A stretch of 29,164 bases of DNA from Candidatus Paceibacter sp. (GTDB lineage Bacteria; Patescibacteriota; Minisyncoccia; UBA6257; HR35). Location: the NCBI GenBank assembly GCA_023255765.1, contig JAGDVT010000002.1, forward strand, positions 1 to 29,164. Reading direction: 5' to 3'. Shown here piece after piece: positions 1 through 8,044 of this stretch (position 1 is the first letter of the stretch; each line of letters begins with the position of its first letter). Position numbers and translations under genes: made by a program. The notes under the pieces are model-generated. The model had not been told where the DNA came from and ran no database searches. It saw only the letters and a program-made list of their open reading frames with translations.

Positions 1-93
1 ACGTCGTACGTCCGTTGTATTGTAAGATTTGTCTTATAAGGACATATGTCCAGATAAGTTTAATTTTTTTGTTTTAAATTAAAGGAGTTTATG
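1..93. other. Unassigned segment downstream of tRNA-Trp
   Basis: No open frame or RNA gene is recognisable here. The stretch holds a perfect 12-base palindrome, ggacatatgtcc (40-51), directly after the 8-base palindrome cttataag (33-40), and a relatively GC-rich edge near base 1. It follows tRNA-Trp in that gene's direction of transcription, so it could hold its 3' processing or termination signal, but no stem followed by a T run is visible. Confidence 0.3.
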
Positions 94-167
<74 letters not shown>

Positions 168-176
168 ATTAAAATT

Positions 177-182
177 ATTATA
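177..182 (-). promoter_or_regulatory. Candidate -10 box for tRNA-Trp, overlapping the aspS stop codon
   Basis: On the minus strand TATAAT spans 182 to 177 and contains the aspS TAA stop (180-178). Nine bases separate it from the 5' end of tRNA-Trp, which would put transcription start within about three bases of the mature tRNA end. No convincing -35 was identified. Confidence 0.45.
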
Positions 183-1593
183 ACTCTTCTTTTATTTCAA
201 TTCCCAATTCATCTAATTGTTCTTTAGAGACTTCAGAAGGGGTTTCCATCATTGGATCTCTTGCTTCTCCTGTTTTAGGAAATGCTATTACCTCTCTTAT
301 AGATGGTTCATTTAAAAGAATTGCTAATATCCTATCAATGCCTAATGCTATTCCTCCATGGGGAGGCACTCCATATTTAAAAGCTTCTAAAAGATGACCA
401 AATTTATTTAAAACATCTTCTTTTGTATTCCCCATAACTTCAAAAACTTTGATCAAAATATCAGGATCATATATTCTAATACTTCCTCCACCGATTTCAT
501 AGCCATTTAAAACAACATCATATTGCTCGCTTAATAACTCTTCTGGATTCTTTTCTAAGATTTCTAACAATATCTTTTTTTCTTTGCTACCAGATTTTGT
601 CTTGGGCTGCGTAAATGGATGGTGCATAGCATCCCATCTATTTTCCGTTTCCTTCCATTCAAACATCGGAAAATCTATAATAAAAGCAAAAGCAAGTTCA
701 TTAATATCATTAATATTATTTCTTAAATCAGGTTTATCCGAGTTATAATTTTTCATTACTTCTTCATAGCTATATATAGGAAATGGATACTCTTTTATTT
801 TCTTATCAGGAAAAATATTTTTAACTAATTTATATAACAATTCTTCTACAAGTTTTAAGATGTCTTCTCTCTCTACAAAACTCATTTCGATATCTACTTG
901 GGTAAATTCTGGTTGTCTGTCTCCTCTTGGATCTTCATCTCTAAAACATCTTGCTATTTGGAAATATTTTTCTATACCTGCAACCATTAAAAGTTGTTTA
1001 TACTGTTGAGGCGATTGGGGTAATGCATAAAATTTCCCCTTATGAAGCCTTGAAGGTACTAAATAATCTCTTGCTCCTTCTGGTGTTGATTTTGTTAATA
1101 TAGGCGTTTCTACTTCTATAAAGCCTTTATCTGTTAGAAAATCTCTTATAAATTTAATTGTCTTACTTCTTAATACCAAATTTCTCATCATTCTTTTCCT
1201 TCTTAAATCTAAATATCTATATTTCAGCCTTACTTCTTCATTAATCTCATATCCATCTGTATCTATAGGAATAGGTAACGGTTCAGCTTTATTTAATACC
1301 TCAATTTTCTCAATTAATAGTTCTATATGCCCTGTTTCTATATTAGGATTAACCATTCTTTGATCTCTTTCTTTTACAAATCCTTCTATTCTAAGAACAT
1401 ATTCTGGTTTTATATTTTTAGCTAATTCGAAATATTCTGATTTTGCATCAATTAAACACTGTAAAATGCCTGTTCTATCTCTTAAATCAATAAAAACTAT
1501 CTTCCCGTGTTCTCTAATAGAATCGACCCATCCATAAATTTCTATTTTTTCTCCAATTTTATTTAAAGCCTCAATTATGCTTAAATTTTTCAT
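178..1593 (-). CDS. aspS: Aspartyl-tRNA synthetase, short form lacking the GAD insertion domain
   Basis: This class II synthetase charges tRNA-Asp, and tRNA-Asn too if it is non-discriminating. The N-terminal OB-fold anticodon-binding domain covers about residues 1-100. The catalytic core has motif 2 around FRDEDPRGDRQPEFTQ (217-232) and motif 3 around GIALGIDRILAIL (414-426). At 471 residues it is about 120 shorter than typical bacterial AspRS: the sequence passes from SDKPDLR (285-291) almost straight to AFAFIIDFPMFEW, so the GAD domain normally found between motifs 2 and 3 is absent. His29 in REHGK aligns with the histidine associated with non-discriminating bacterial AspRS, which would fit with gatA lying divergently nearby; the second signature position appears to be Arg rather than Gly. 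The start has an extended -10 nine bases upstream. Confidence 0.95.
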   Translation of the reverse strand: MKNLSIIEALNKIGEKIEIYGWVDSIREHGKIVFIDLRDRTGILQCLIDAKSEYFELAKNIKPEYVLRIEGFVKERDQRMVNPNIETGHIELLIEKIEVLNKAEPLPIPIDTDGYEINEEVRLKYRYLDLRRKRMMRNLVLRSKTIKFIRDFLTDKGFIEVETPILTKSTPEGARDYLVPSRLHKGKFYALPQSPQQYKQLLMVAGIEKYFQIARCFRDEDPRGDRQPEFTQVDIEMSFVEREDILKLVEELLYKLVKNIFPDKKIKEYPFPIYSYEEVMKNYNSDKPDLRNNINDINELAFAFIIDFPMFEWKETENRWDAMHHPFTQPKTKSGSKEKKILLEILEKNPEELLSEQYDVVLNGYEIGGGSIRIYDPDILIKVFEVMGNTKEDVLNKFGHLLEAFKYGVPPHGGIALGIDRILAILLNEPSIREVIAFPKTGEARDPMMETPSEVSKEQLDELGIEIKEEL

Positions 1594-1602
1594 AAGATTT
1601 AA

Positions 1603-1630
1603 ATTATAACAAATTTTTAATTTTTTACAA
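1603..1630 (-). promoter_or_regulatory. Promoter of aspS (extended -10, near-leaderless)
   Basis: On the minus strand TTGTAA (1630-1625) is followed after 16 bases by TATAAT (1608-1603), preceded by TGT to give the extended -10 form TGnTATAAT. Only nine bases lie between the -10 and the aspS ATG, so the predicted mRNA has a leader of about 0-3 bases. Confidence 0.6.
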
Positions 1631-1641
1631 TTAATAATTGT
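1627..1641. repeat. Short inverted repeat overlapping the aspS -35
   Basis: ACAATTA-A-TAATTGT forms 7-bp arms around one central base and overlaps the candidate -35 of aspS. It could be an operator, but in DNA this AT-rich such repeats also arise by chance. Confidence 0.25.
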
Positions 1642-1747
1642 TAATCTAATAAAATCTTTAAAATTGATCTTTTAAAAATCAATATTATCTAATAGAAGAT
1701 TTAAATTTTTAAATAAAATATAACTTTCTTAAACCATATTTTTGTTT

Positions 1748-1753
1748 TATAAT
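1748..1753 (+). promoter_or_regulatory. Candidate -10 box for tRNA-Gly and gatA
   Basis: TATAAT lies 18 bases before the mature 5' end of tRNA-Gly, which predicts a short 5' leader of about 10-12 bases. The best -35 candidate, near 1725, is weak. gatA begins 13 bases after the tRNA, so this promoter probably also drives gatA and the gene after it. Confidence 0.45.
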
Positions 1754-1771
1754 TATCTTTAGAAAATATAA

Positions 1772-1843
1772 GCGGCGGTAGTTCAGCGGTAGAACGCCTG
1801 CTTGCCATGCAGGAGGTCGCGGGTTCAAATCCCGTCCGCCGCT
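1772..1843 (+). tRNA. trnG: tRNA-Gly (anticodon GCC)
   Basis: A 72-base cloverleaf: acceptor GCGGCGG/CCGCCGC, D stem GTTC/GAAC with a GG-containing loop, anticodon stem CCTGC/GCAGG with loop TTGCCAT giving anticodon GCC, and T arm GCGGG-TTCAAAT-CCCGT. The discriminator is U, as usual for bacterial tRNA-Gly. CCA is not encoded. gatA starts 13 bases downstream with no promoter-sized gap, so the two are probably on one transcript and 3' tRNA processing would create the 5' end of the gatA message. Confidence 0.96.
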
Positions 1844-1856
1844 CAATTTTTAATAA

Positions 1857-3215
1857 ATGACTATAGAAGAAGTAAAAAAAGAAATAGAAAGAGAGGGCTT
1901 AGAAAAATTTTATGAAAATTATTTAGAGTGGGTAAAAGAAAAAAATAAAGAAATTAAGGGTTTTTTATTTTTTTGTGAAGATCTAGTTAAAGAAACAATT
2001 AAAGAATTAAAGAATAAGTCTAAAAGCTTACCTCTTTATGGTATTCCAATTGCTATAAAAGACAACATTTTAGTAAAAGGAATTAAATGCACTGCTGGCT
2101 CTAAAATTTTAGAAAATTATATTGCTACCTATGATGCTACAGTAATTAAAAAAATAAAAGAAAGTGGAGCTGTTATAGTTGGCAAAACGAATATGGATGA
2201 GTTTGCAATGGGTTCTTCAACTGAAAATTCTGCTTATTTCCCTACCCTAAATCCTTTTGATAAATCTAGAGTACCTGGTGGCTCTTCTGGCGGTTCTGCT
2301 GCTGTTGTAGGAGCAGGGTTAGTTCCAATAGCATTAGGATCTGATACAGGTGGATCAATAAGACAACCGGCTTCATTTTGTGGGGTGTATGGTTTAAAAC
2401 CTACTTATGGAGCAGTTTCAAGATATGGTCTAATAGCTATGGCATCTTCTTTAGATCAAATAGGGCCTATTGCAAGTAATTTAGATGATTTAATTTTACT
2501 ATTTGAAATAATAAAAGGAAAAGATAATAAAGATTCAACAAGCCTCGATTTCCCAAAAGAAAAAACGATTAAAAAAGAAATTAATTCTATAGGAATTCCC
2601 ATAGAGTGTTTTGAAAATTTAGATGAAAAATTGAAAAAATTGATATTATCAAAAATAAAAAAAATTAATATTAAAATAAAGGAGGTTTCTTTAAAATACA
2701 TAAAGTATGGAATACATTGTTATTATTTGATAATGCCAGCAGAAGTAAGCGCAAATTTAGCTAGATATGATGGTATAAGATATGGTAAAAGAGAAGGAAT
2801 AGATCTATGGGATATCTATAAAACCACAAGAAGGAAATATTTGGGGAATGAAGTTAAAAGAAGAATAATAATAGGCACATTTGTTTTATCACATGGATAT
2901 TATGAAGCATATTATTTGAAGGCTCAAAAATTAAGAAGGGCTATTTATGAAGATTTTCAAAAAGCATTTAAAGAAGTCGATCTTATAATTATGCCCACCT
3001 CGCCTTCTTTACCATTTAAATTAGGTGAAAAAACTGAAAATCCTTTAGAAATGTATTTATCTGATATATTTACAGTTCCTATAAGTTTAGCTGGGTTACC
3101 TGCTTTAAATGTTCCAATAGGTTTTATGAATAATCTTCCTGTAGGTCTTCAAATTGTTGGCAATTTGTTCGATGAATATAAAATCTTTGAATTTGCTAAA
3201 TTTTTAAAAGATTAA
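1857..3215 (+). CDS. gatA: Glutamyl/aspartyl-tRNA(Gln/Asn) amidotransferase subunit A
   Basis: GatA is the glutaminase subunit of GatCAB. It releases ammonia that GatB uses to convert Glu-tRNA(Gln) or Asp-tRNA(Asn) to the amide forms. The amidase signature is intact, with the expected Ser-cisSer-Lys triad at Lys68 (AIKDN), Ser143 (GGSSGGS) and Ser167 (SDTGGS). At 452 residues it is slightly shorter than the usual 480-490. gatB and gatC are not in the window. The ATG lies 13 bases after tRNA-Gly with no Shine-Dalgarno sequence in the gap. A small membrane protein follows after 6 bases. The nearby divergent aspS, with a His at a non-discriminating signature position, suggests that Asp-tRNA(Asn) may be one substrate. 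Confidence 0.95.
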   Translation: MTIEEVKKEIEREGLEKFYENYLEWVKEKNKEIKGFLFFCEDLVKETIKELKNKSKSLPLYGIPIAIKDNILVKGIKCTAGSKILENYIATYDATVIKKIKESGAVIVGKTNMDEFAMGSSTENSAYFPTLNPFDKSRVPGGSSGGSAAVVGAGLVPIALGSDTGGSIRQPASFCGVYGLKPTYGAVSRYGLIAMASSLDQIGPIASNLDDLILLFEIIKGKDNKDSTSLDFPKEKTIKKEINSIGIPIECFENLDEKLKKLILSKIKKINIKIKEVSLKYIKYGIHCYYLIMPAEVSANLARYDGIRYGKREGIDLWDIYKTTRRKYLGNEVKRRIIIGTFVLSHGYYEAYYLKAQKLRRAIYEDFQKAFKEVDLIIMPTSPSLPFKLGEKTENPLEMYLSDIFTVPISLAGLPALNVPIGFMNNLPVGLQIVGNLFDEYKIFEFAKFLKD

Positions 3216-3221
3216 TATAAG

Positions 3222-3809
3222 ATGGAATTCGTACAAAAAATTCTAACTTTATTAGGAGGATTATCCGGTCTTTTGTTTAGCTTACCAGAATTTAGATATT
3301 TAAAAATATTAATTTCTTTTATAGCTATCTTAATATCGCTAATTTTAATTCTTTATTGGATTTATTTAGAAAGAAAATATAAGTATGGAATTGAATGGTG
3401 GAAATTTTTAATTAAATACTTTTCTGAAGCATTCATTAAGCCAGAATATTTTGACGAAGAATGGCTAAAAATAAAAAATGTTTTTTTATCAGATTATTTA
3501 AATTCACTAATAAGAACTTATAAATATTTAGAAGAGGTAATTGAATTATATGGATATGAAGAAAAATCTTTGCTTGAAAAATTTAAAAAAATTCCAGAGC
3601 AAGTATTTCCAAATAAAGAAAGATTTTTAAAAGCTTTAGAGGCTTTAATTTTAATTAAAGAAAAATTAGAAAAAGGGAGTAGTTTAGAAATTTCAGAAAA
3701 TGAGGCTTTGGCTATATTAAAAGAAATTGAATTAGGACTTCAAGGTTTATTTGTAATTACTCATAAAGCTCTTTGGGCAAACTTCCTAGTTTTACCTTCA
3801 AATAAATAA
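3222..3809 (+). CDS. Small membrane-anchored helical protein of unknown function
   Basis: I do not recognise this 195-residue protein. The N terminus holds two hydrophobic segments (about residues 5-20 and 26-48), probably a hairpin that leaves both ends on the same side of the membrane. The rest (about 50-190) is rich in Lys, Glu and Leu and looks alpha-helical and soluble, with a leucine-rich amphipathic stretch around 125-175. It starts 6 bases after gatA, so it is probably cotranscribed. Its last 53 bases overlap the 3' end of the convergent htrA. The good charge and helix pattern up to the overlap argues that the frame is real. No function can be inferred beyond membrane association. Confidence 0.75.
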   Translation: MEFVQKILTLLGGLSGLLFSLPEFRYLKILISFIAILISLILILYWIYLERKYKYGIEWWKFLIKYFSEAFIKPEYFDEEWLKIKNVFLSDYLNSLIRTYKYLEEVIELYGYEEKSLLEKFKKIPEQVFPNKERFLKALEALILIKEKLEKGSSLEISENEALAILKEIELGLQGLFVITHKALWANFLVLPSNK

Positions 3810-5028
3810 TTTGCCCATCTCTCCATATCTTTAAAGTAACTTCATCTCCTACTTTTTTAGATCTTATTTGTTCTGCTAAGGTATTTTGTAAATTTATTTT
3901 ATTACCATCTATTTCTAATATAATATCCTTTTCCTTTATTCCTGCTTTTTCTGCTGGAGAATTAGGTATAACTGCTGGATTTTTAGGATCGTCAGAATAT
4001 ACATATACTCCATAATCAAAAGGCAGATTAAATTTCTTTTTTACATCTTCGGTTATTATTAAATATCTTATACCTAAAAATGGTACCTCTATTTTGCCTT
4101 TTGTGGTTAAATCGTATATCATATTTTTAAGTCTGTTAACCGGAATAGCGAAACCTATATTTTCTGCTCCTCTTGCAATTGCAGTATTAATACCTATAAC
4201 TTCTCCTCTCAAATTAATAAGGGGTCCTCCTGAATTTCCTGGATTTATAGCAGCATCAGTCTGAATTAAGCCTTCCAATCTTTCAATTTTTCCTTGCTCA
4301 TCAGAAGCTACTATATTTCTTTTAACTCCTGAAATAACTCCAACGCTTACTGTATTTTGAAATTCACCTAATGCATTTCCTATTGCTATTACAGTTTGGC
4401 CTAATTTTATTTTGTCAGAATCTCCTAGTTTTAAATATGGTAGGTTCCTAGCATTTATTTTTATTAAAGCAAGATCATCTGTAGGATGTAAAGCAACAAC
4501 TTTAGCATTATATTTTCTTCCATCATTAAAATAAACAGTATATTCAGCATCTTTATCGAAAACAACATGCTTGTTAGTAGCAATAAGACCATCTGGTGAT
4601 ATTACAAAACCAGTTCCTGCTCCCACTTCCTTTTTCTCTGTACCTTTTTGTCTAAATTGTGGAATTTGAAATTCGAAAAATTCTCTAAATTCCGGAGGAA
4701 TATCAAACTCTTCAAAAGGATTTATATAATATTTTTCAAAAACAGGTACTTTTTTGCTTATTATTATACTAACAACTGCAGGAGAGCTTTTTTCGACTAT
4801 ATCGGTGATAACTTTTTCATATTCAACTATAGGTTTATATTCTGGTATTTGTTGGAAAAGATTTTCTGGTGATTCTATTTTTAATTGAGTAGTTGTTGGT
4901 TTATTAATTAAATTTTTTAGTAAATTTAAAAGCTCTATTAGTTTGTTATTCTCTGCCAAAGTAAGGTTTATTGAAAATATAAGTGCTAATAATGATATGG
5001 TTATTACTAAATATAAATTTTTTCTCAT
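3757..5028 (-). CDS. htrA: HtrA/DegP-family periplasmic serine protease with one PDZ domain
   Basis: This is an exported trypsin-like quality-control protease. An N-terminal hydrophobic segment (about residues 5-25, ending LTLAEN) is a signal peptide or anchor. A low-complexity linker follows to about 70, then the protease domain with the catalytic triad His154 (TNKHVV), Asp185 (TDDLALI) and Ser266 (NPGNSGGP). One C-terminal PDZ domain covers about 320-420, with LGIRY at its start and SPAEKAGI inside. The single PDZ makes it DegS- or HtrA-like rather than two-PDZ DegP. It lies 44 bases beyond the mre/mrdA block and has its own TATAAT. Its 3' end overlaps the convergent plus-strand gene by 53 bases. 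Confidence 0.95.
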   Translation of the reverse strand: MRKNLYLVITISLLALIFSINLTLAENNKLIELLNLLKNLINKPTTTQLKIESPENLFQQIPEYKPIVEYEKVITDIVEKSSPAVVSIIISKKVPVFEKYYINPFEEFDIPPEFREFFEFQIPQFRQKGTEKKEVGAGTGFVISPDGLIATNKHVVFDKDAEYTVYFNDGRKYNAKVVALHPTDDLALIKINARNLPYLKLGDSDKIKLGQTVIAIGNALGEFQNTVSVGVISGVKRNIVASDEQGKIERLEGLIQTDAAINPGNSGGPLINLRGEVIGINTAIARGAENIGFAIPVNRLKNMIYDLTTKGKIEVPFLGIRYLIITEDVKKKFNLPFDYGVYVYSDDPKNPAVIPNSPAEKAGIKEKDIILEIDGNKINLQNTLAEQIRSKKVGDEVTLKIWRDGQIIYLKVKLGSLPKELYE

Positions 5029-5041
5029 TTTATCAAAAATT

Positions 5042-5047
5042 ATTATA
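5042..5047 (-). promoter_or_regulatory. Candidate -10 box for htrA
   Basis: TATAAT on the minus strand (5047 to 5042) lies 13 bases before the htrA ATG, which predicts a leader of about 5-8 bases. It sits in the 44-base gap after mrdA, so htrA can be transcribed independently of the elongation operon. No clear -35 was found. Confidence 0.4.
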
Positions 5048-5072
5048 TAAAATTTTTTTCTTAAATCAAATT

Positions 5073-6899
5073 TTAGTATTTAAAATAATTCTTATATTTA
5101 GGATGATTTTGAAAATATAGTTTCATAAGTTCTTTATATAAAGGAAGAGTTGCTACTGATCCTTCTGGTACTTCTTCTATAAAAACTACCATTACTATTT
5201 CTGGGTTATTATATGGAGCATAGCCAGTGAAAAATGCATTTAATTTCTTTTTACCTAAAATTTGAGGAGTACCACTTTTTCCAGCTATTTCTATAGGAAA
5301 ATCGTTTAATATCTTAGCAGTTCCCTCTGTAATTGTCATCCTCATACCTTCTTGAACTATTCTAAGATTATTTTTATCTACTAAATTTTCTTTTAAAATA
5401 AAAGGTTTTCTTATATATAAAACTTTACCATTCTCATCTAATATTTCCTTAACTATAAATGGAACTACTAATTTATTAGTAGCTAAAGCAGAAGTAAATA
5501 TTGCAATTTGTATAGGAGTTACAAGCAAATCACCCTGCCCTATGCTAACATTATATGTATCACCTATTCTCCAAATAGGATCTAATAAGTTTTTCTTCTT
5601 TGTCTCCGGATCAGGTAAAAATCCATCTTTTTCATCGTAAAAATCTATACCTGTTTTTTTACCCAAACCAAATAATTGAAAATATTTTTTTATTTTATAT
5701 ATACCTAAGCCTTGCTGATCATCGTAACCTCCTCCAATTGTATAAAAATATACATTAACAGAATTTGCTATAGCTTTTCTCATATCTACCCATCCATGTA
5801 CTTTCCAATCTTTAAATATAGAATAGCTACCTGGTATGTAAGGATTAGGTACTCTTATTTCTCCTGAAGAATAAATTTTTTTATCTGGATCTATAATTTT
5901 TTCTTCTAATGCTCCAACTGCTAAAATAGGTTTTACAACTGAACCAGGTGCATATAAACCAGAAATTACTCTATTAAAAAGAGGATTATAAGGATTTTTT
6001 AATATTTCATTTATTTTATCTATTTCATTCTCAATAAATATGTTATTATCAAAATCTGGGTAGGAGATCAAAGAAATTACTTCTCCTGTATTGGGATTAA
6101 TCACAATAACACCTCCTTTTTTATACCCCCTTTCTTTCATATATTGATCTAGTATTTCATAAGCCTTTTTTTGAAATTCTGAATCTATAGATAACCTTAG
6201 GTTATATCCTGGTTTTGGTTCTTTATTTTTTATTATTTTTAAAATATTTTCTTTAACATCCTTTTCTATCTCAATAAAGCCATTATCACCTTTTAAATAT
6301 TTTTGATAAAATTTTTCTAAGCCCAATTTGCCTATAAATTCTTGAGGTGATACATTATACTTTTTAATTTCTTCCTCGCTAGGAAATCCTAGATATCCTA
6401 TTAAATTCCCAAAACCTTCTTTTAATGGATAATTTCTAGAATACGAATTTATAACTCTTATATCTAAAGAATTGGGGTATTTTGACAAAATTCTAAATGC
6501 TATTTCTTTTTTTAAATTTTTAGCGTAAAGATAACTTCCTTGTATTTCAAAATTTATATTATATTTAGTAATCAGATCCTGTAAAAAATCAATGTCTTCT
6601 TGTTTTACGTTCGATAAATTTACTAATAAATCAAAACTTGGCTTATTATCTGCAATTACTTTATTATTTCTATCTAAAATTAAGCCTCTGGGAGCAGGAA
6701 TTTCTAATTTAAGCGTTCTATTTTTTTCTGCATATAAACTCCACTTTTTAAATTCTATTACACTAAATTTAAAAACAACTAATAAAAAATAAAAGTTAAC
6801 CAGCAAAAATCCTATCAAATAAATTTTCGGAATATTAAAAATCTTAAAATAAAAACTTTCTTTCTCCTTAATAATCTCTTCATCTATCCAATTCATCAA
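5073..6899 (-). CDS. mrdA: Penicillin-binding protein 2, elongation-specific transpeptidase
   Basis: This class B PBP cross-links peptidoglycan during lateral wall growth with the MreBCD system. A single anchor helix covers about residues 26-46. The PBP dimerisation region follows (PAPRGLILDRN at 68-78 is the classic start), then the transpeptidase domain with all three active-site motifs: S320-V-V-K323, S380-V-N382 and K541-S-G-T544. Its length, 608 residues, is normal for PBP2. Its start overlaps the mreD stop in an ATGA, so translation is coupled to mreD. It is the last gene of the proS-mreBCD-mrdA chain; rodA is not next to it here. The protein begins Met-Met, so either codon could be used. 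Confidence 0.95.
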   Translation of the reverse strand: MMNWIDEEIIKEKESFYFKIFNIPKIYLIGFLLVNFYFLLVVFKFSVIEFKKWSLYAEKNRTLKLEIPAPRGLILDRNNKVIADNKPSFDLLVNLSNVKQEDIDFLQDLITKYNINFEIQGSYLYAKNLKKEIAFRILSKYPNSLDIRVINSYSRNYPLKEGFGNLIGYLGFPSEEEIKKYNVSPQEFIGKLGLEKFYQKYLKGDNGFIEIEKDVKENILKIIKNKEPKPGYNLRLSIDSEFQKKAYEILDQYMKERGYKKGGVIVINPNTGEVISLISYPDFDNNIFIENEIDKINEILKNPYNPLFNRVISGLYAPGSVVKPILAVGALEEKIIDPDKKIYSSGEIRVPNPYIPGSYSIFKDWKVHGWVDMRKAIANSVNVYFYTIGGGYDDQQGLGIYKIKKYFQLFGLGKKTGIDFYDEKDGFLPDPETKKKNLLDPIWRIGDTYNVSIGQGDLLVTPIQIAIFTSALATNKLVVPFIVKEILDENGKVLYIRKPFILKENLVDKNNLRIVQEGMRMTITEGTAKILNDFPIEIAGKSGTPQILGKKKLNAFFTGYAPYNNPEIVMVVFIEEVPEGSVATLPLYKELMKLYFQNHPKYKNYFKY

Positions 6900-7306
6900 T
6901 AAATAATTTTATATAAAACAATAACAAAGATGGAATATATTAGATTTAATAAAAATATTGAGAAGATAAAATTAATATAATTAATTTTTAAAATATAAGC
7001 AATTGCTGCTATAAAAATTAATAATAAAATAGTATGTATCCATAATATATTCCATCTATTATTTAGGTTTATAAAATTTGACAAAAAGGCTAAAAAAATA
7101 AAATATGAACCTAAAACTAAAGCAGTGAAACCTAAAGGTAAAAATAAAACAATATCGTTTAAAAAAGATGAGATTAAAAATAATGGTACGAAAAATTTGT
7201 GGTTATTTAAAAAAGATATAGAAAGAAATGGCAATATTAAGAAGAAGTTTTTCCCTATTATCAATTTAGAAATTAAATCTAGAAAAATAACAAAAAATAA
7301 TATCAT
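6896..7306 (-). CDS. mreD: Rod shape-determining membrane protein MreD
   Basis: This 136-residue, almost wholly hydrophobic protein has about four to five membrane helices. The segment LNDIVLFLPLGFTAL (about 49-63) matches the characteristic MreD pattern of an acidic residue shortly before a PLG turn. The family anchors the MreB-MreC elongation complex in the membrane. Position strongly supports the call: it overlaps mreC upstream and mrdA downstream, both by ATGA, which is the standard mreC-mreD-mrdA order. Sequence alone would give only moderate confidence because MreD is poorly conserved. Confidence 0.85.
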   Translation of the reverse strand: MILFFVIFLDLISKLIIGKNFFLILPFLSISFLNNHKFFVPLFLISSFLNDIVLFLPLGFTALVLGSYFIFLAFLSNFINLNNRWNILWIHTILLLIFIAAIAYILKINYINFIFSIFLLNLIYSIFVIVLYKIIY

Positions 7307-8037
7307 TGAATGACAATAAATTTATCCGAGTTAAAATTACCTAAAGGGTAAATTATAAGTTTTTGATAACTGGGTTTTTTTTCTATCTTAGCTATTTCGC
7401 CCACTAAAAAACCTTTGGGAAATATTTCATCATTGCCTCCTGTTATTAAAAGATCTCCTGTTTTTATATTAATGTTTGGGTCAGTAAAATTTACTTCTAT
7501 ATAACCTAATCCTGTTGTTTTGGCAAGTCCTATTAATTTTCCTTCTAATGTGGCTACGTTAAACTGAATACCTGGATAATTTAAAGATAAAACTTCTGCA
7601 TATTTTTTATGAATTTTGCTTATTTTACCTATTAATATCCAGTTATGATCGACTACCATGCTTCCTTCTTTTATATTTTTTTCGAAATCTACATAAATAA
7701 TTCCTAACCGATTTGATATGTTATTAACTTCTACTGAGTTTGGGTATTTATTTTTAATTAATTCTAATGATTCTAAGAATGTTTTCTCTTGCTCTGCAAT
7801 TTTTATCTGCGCTAATTCTTTCAATAATTTAAAATATTTTTCTTTGTATTCATCTTCTTTCGATATATTAAGATTTGATTTTATATTCTCTAAAATTGAA
7901 TTTATTATACTTTGCAAACCAATCGAAAAAAAATATACTTTTTCATACTGTGCGCTAAATGCTGGATTATAATTTGACAAAAAAATTAATACTATTAAAA
8001 TATAAATAATTAAAAATTTTTTAAAAAATTTCCTCAT
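7303..8037 (-). CDS. mreC: Rod shape-determining protein MreC
   Basis: MreC is the bitopic scaffold that links cytoplasmic MreB to PBP2 and the wall machinery. An N-terminal membrane anchor covers about residues 8-25 and is followed by a Lys/Glu-rich coiled coil (about 57-100). The C-terminal double beta-barrel domain has the family signature near GGNDEIFPKGFLVGEI (about 200-215), comparable to the usual G-x-x-G-I-F-P-K-G-x-x-V-G. At 244 residues it is a little short of the common 270-300. It starts 7 bases after the mreB stop and overlaps mreD. Confidence 0.93.
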   Translation of the reverse strand: MRKFFKKFLIIYILIVLIFLSNYNPAFSAQYEKVYFFSIGLQSIINSILENIKSNLNISKEDEYKEKYFKLLKELAQIKIAEQEKTFLESLELIKNKYPNSVEVNNISNRLGIIYVDFEKNIKEGSMVVDHNWILIGKISKIHKKYAEVLSLNYPGIQFNVATLEGKLIGLAKTTGLGYIEVNFTDPNINIKTGDLLITGGNDEIFPKGFLVGEIAKIEKKPSYQKLIIYPLGNFNSDKFIVIQ

Positions 8038-8044
8038 TTTTCAA

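Noticed and set aside
1664..1690. ATTGAT...ATCAAT repeat in the aspS/tRNA-Gly spacer as a terminator or riboswitch
   Set aside because: The six-base arms are purely AT-rich apart from one pair, there is no T run after the stem, and nothing downstream fits a known riboswitch.
2456..2701. Minus-strand open frame inside gatA
   Set aside because: It is antisense to the middle of a well-conserved gene, has no domain pattern, and reflects AT-rich composition.
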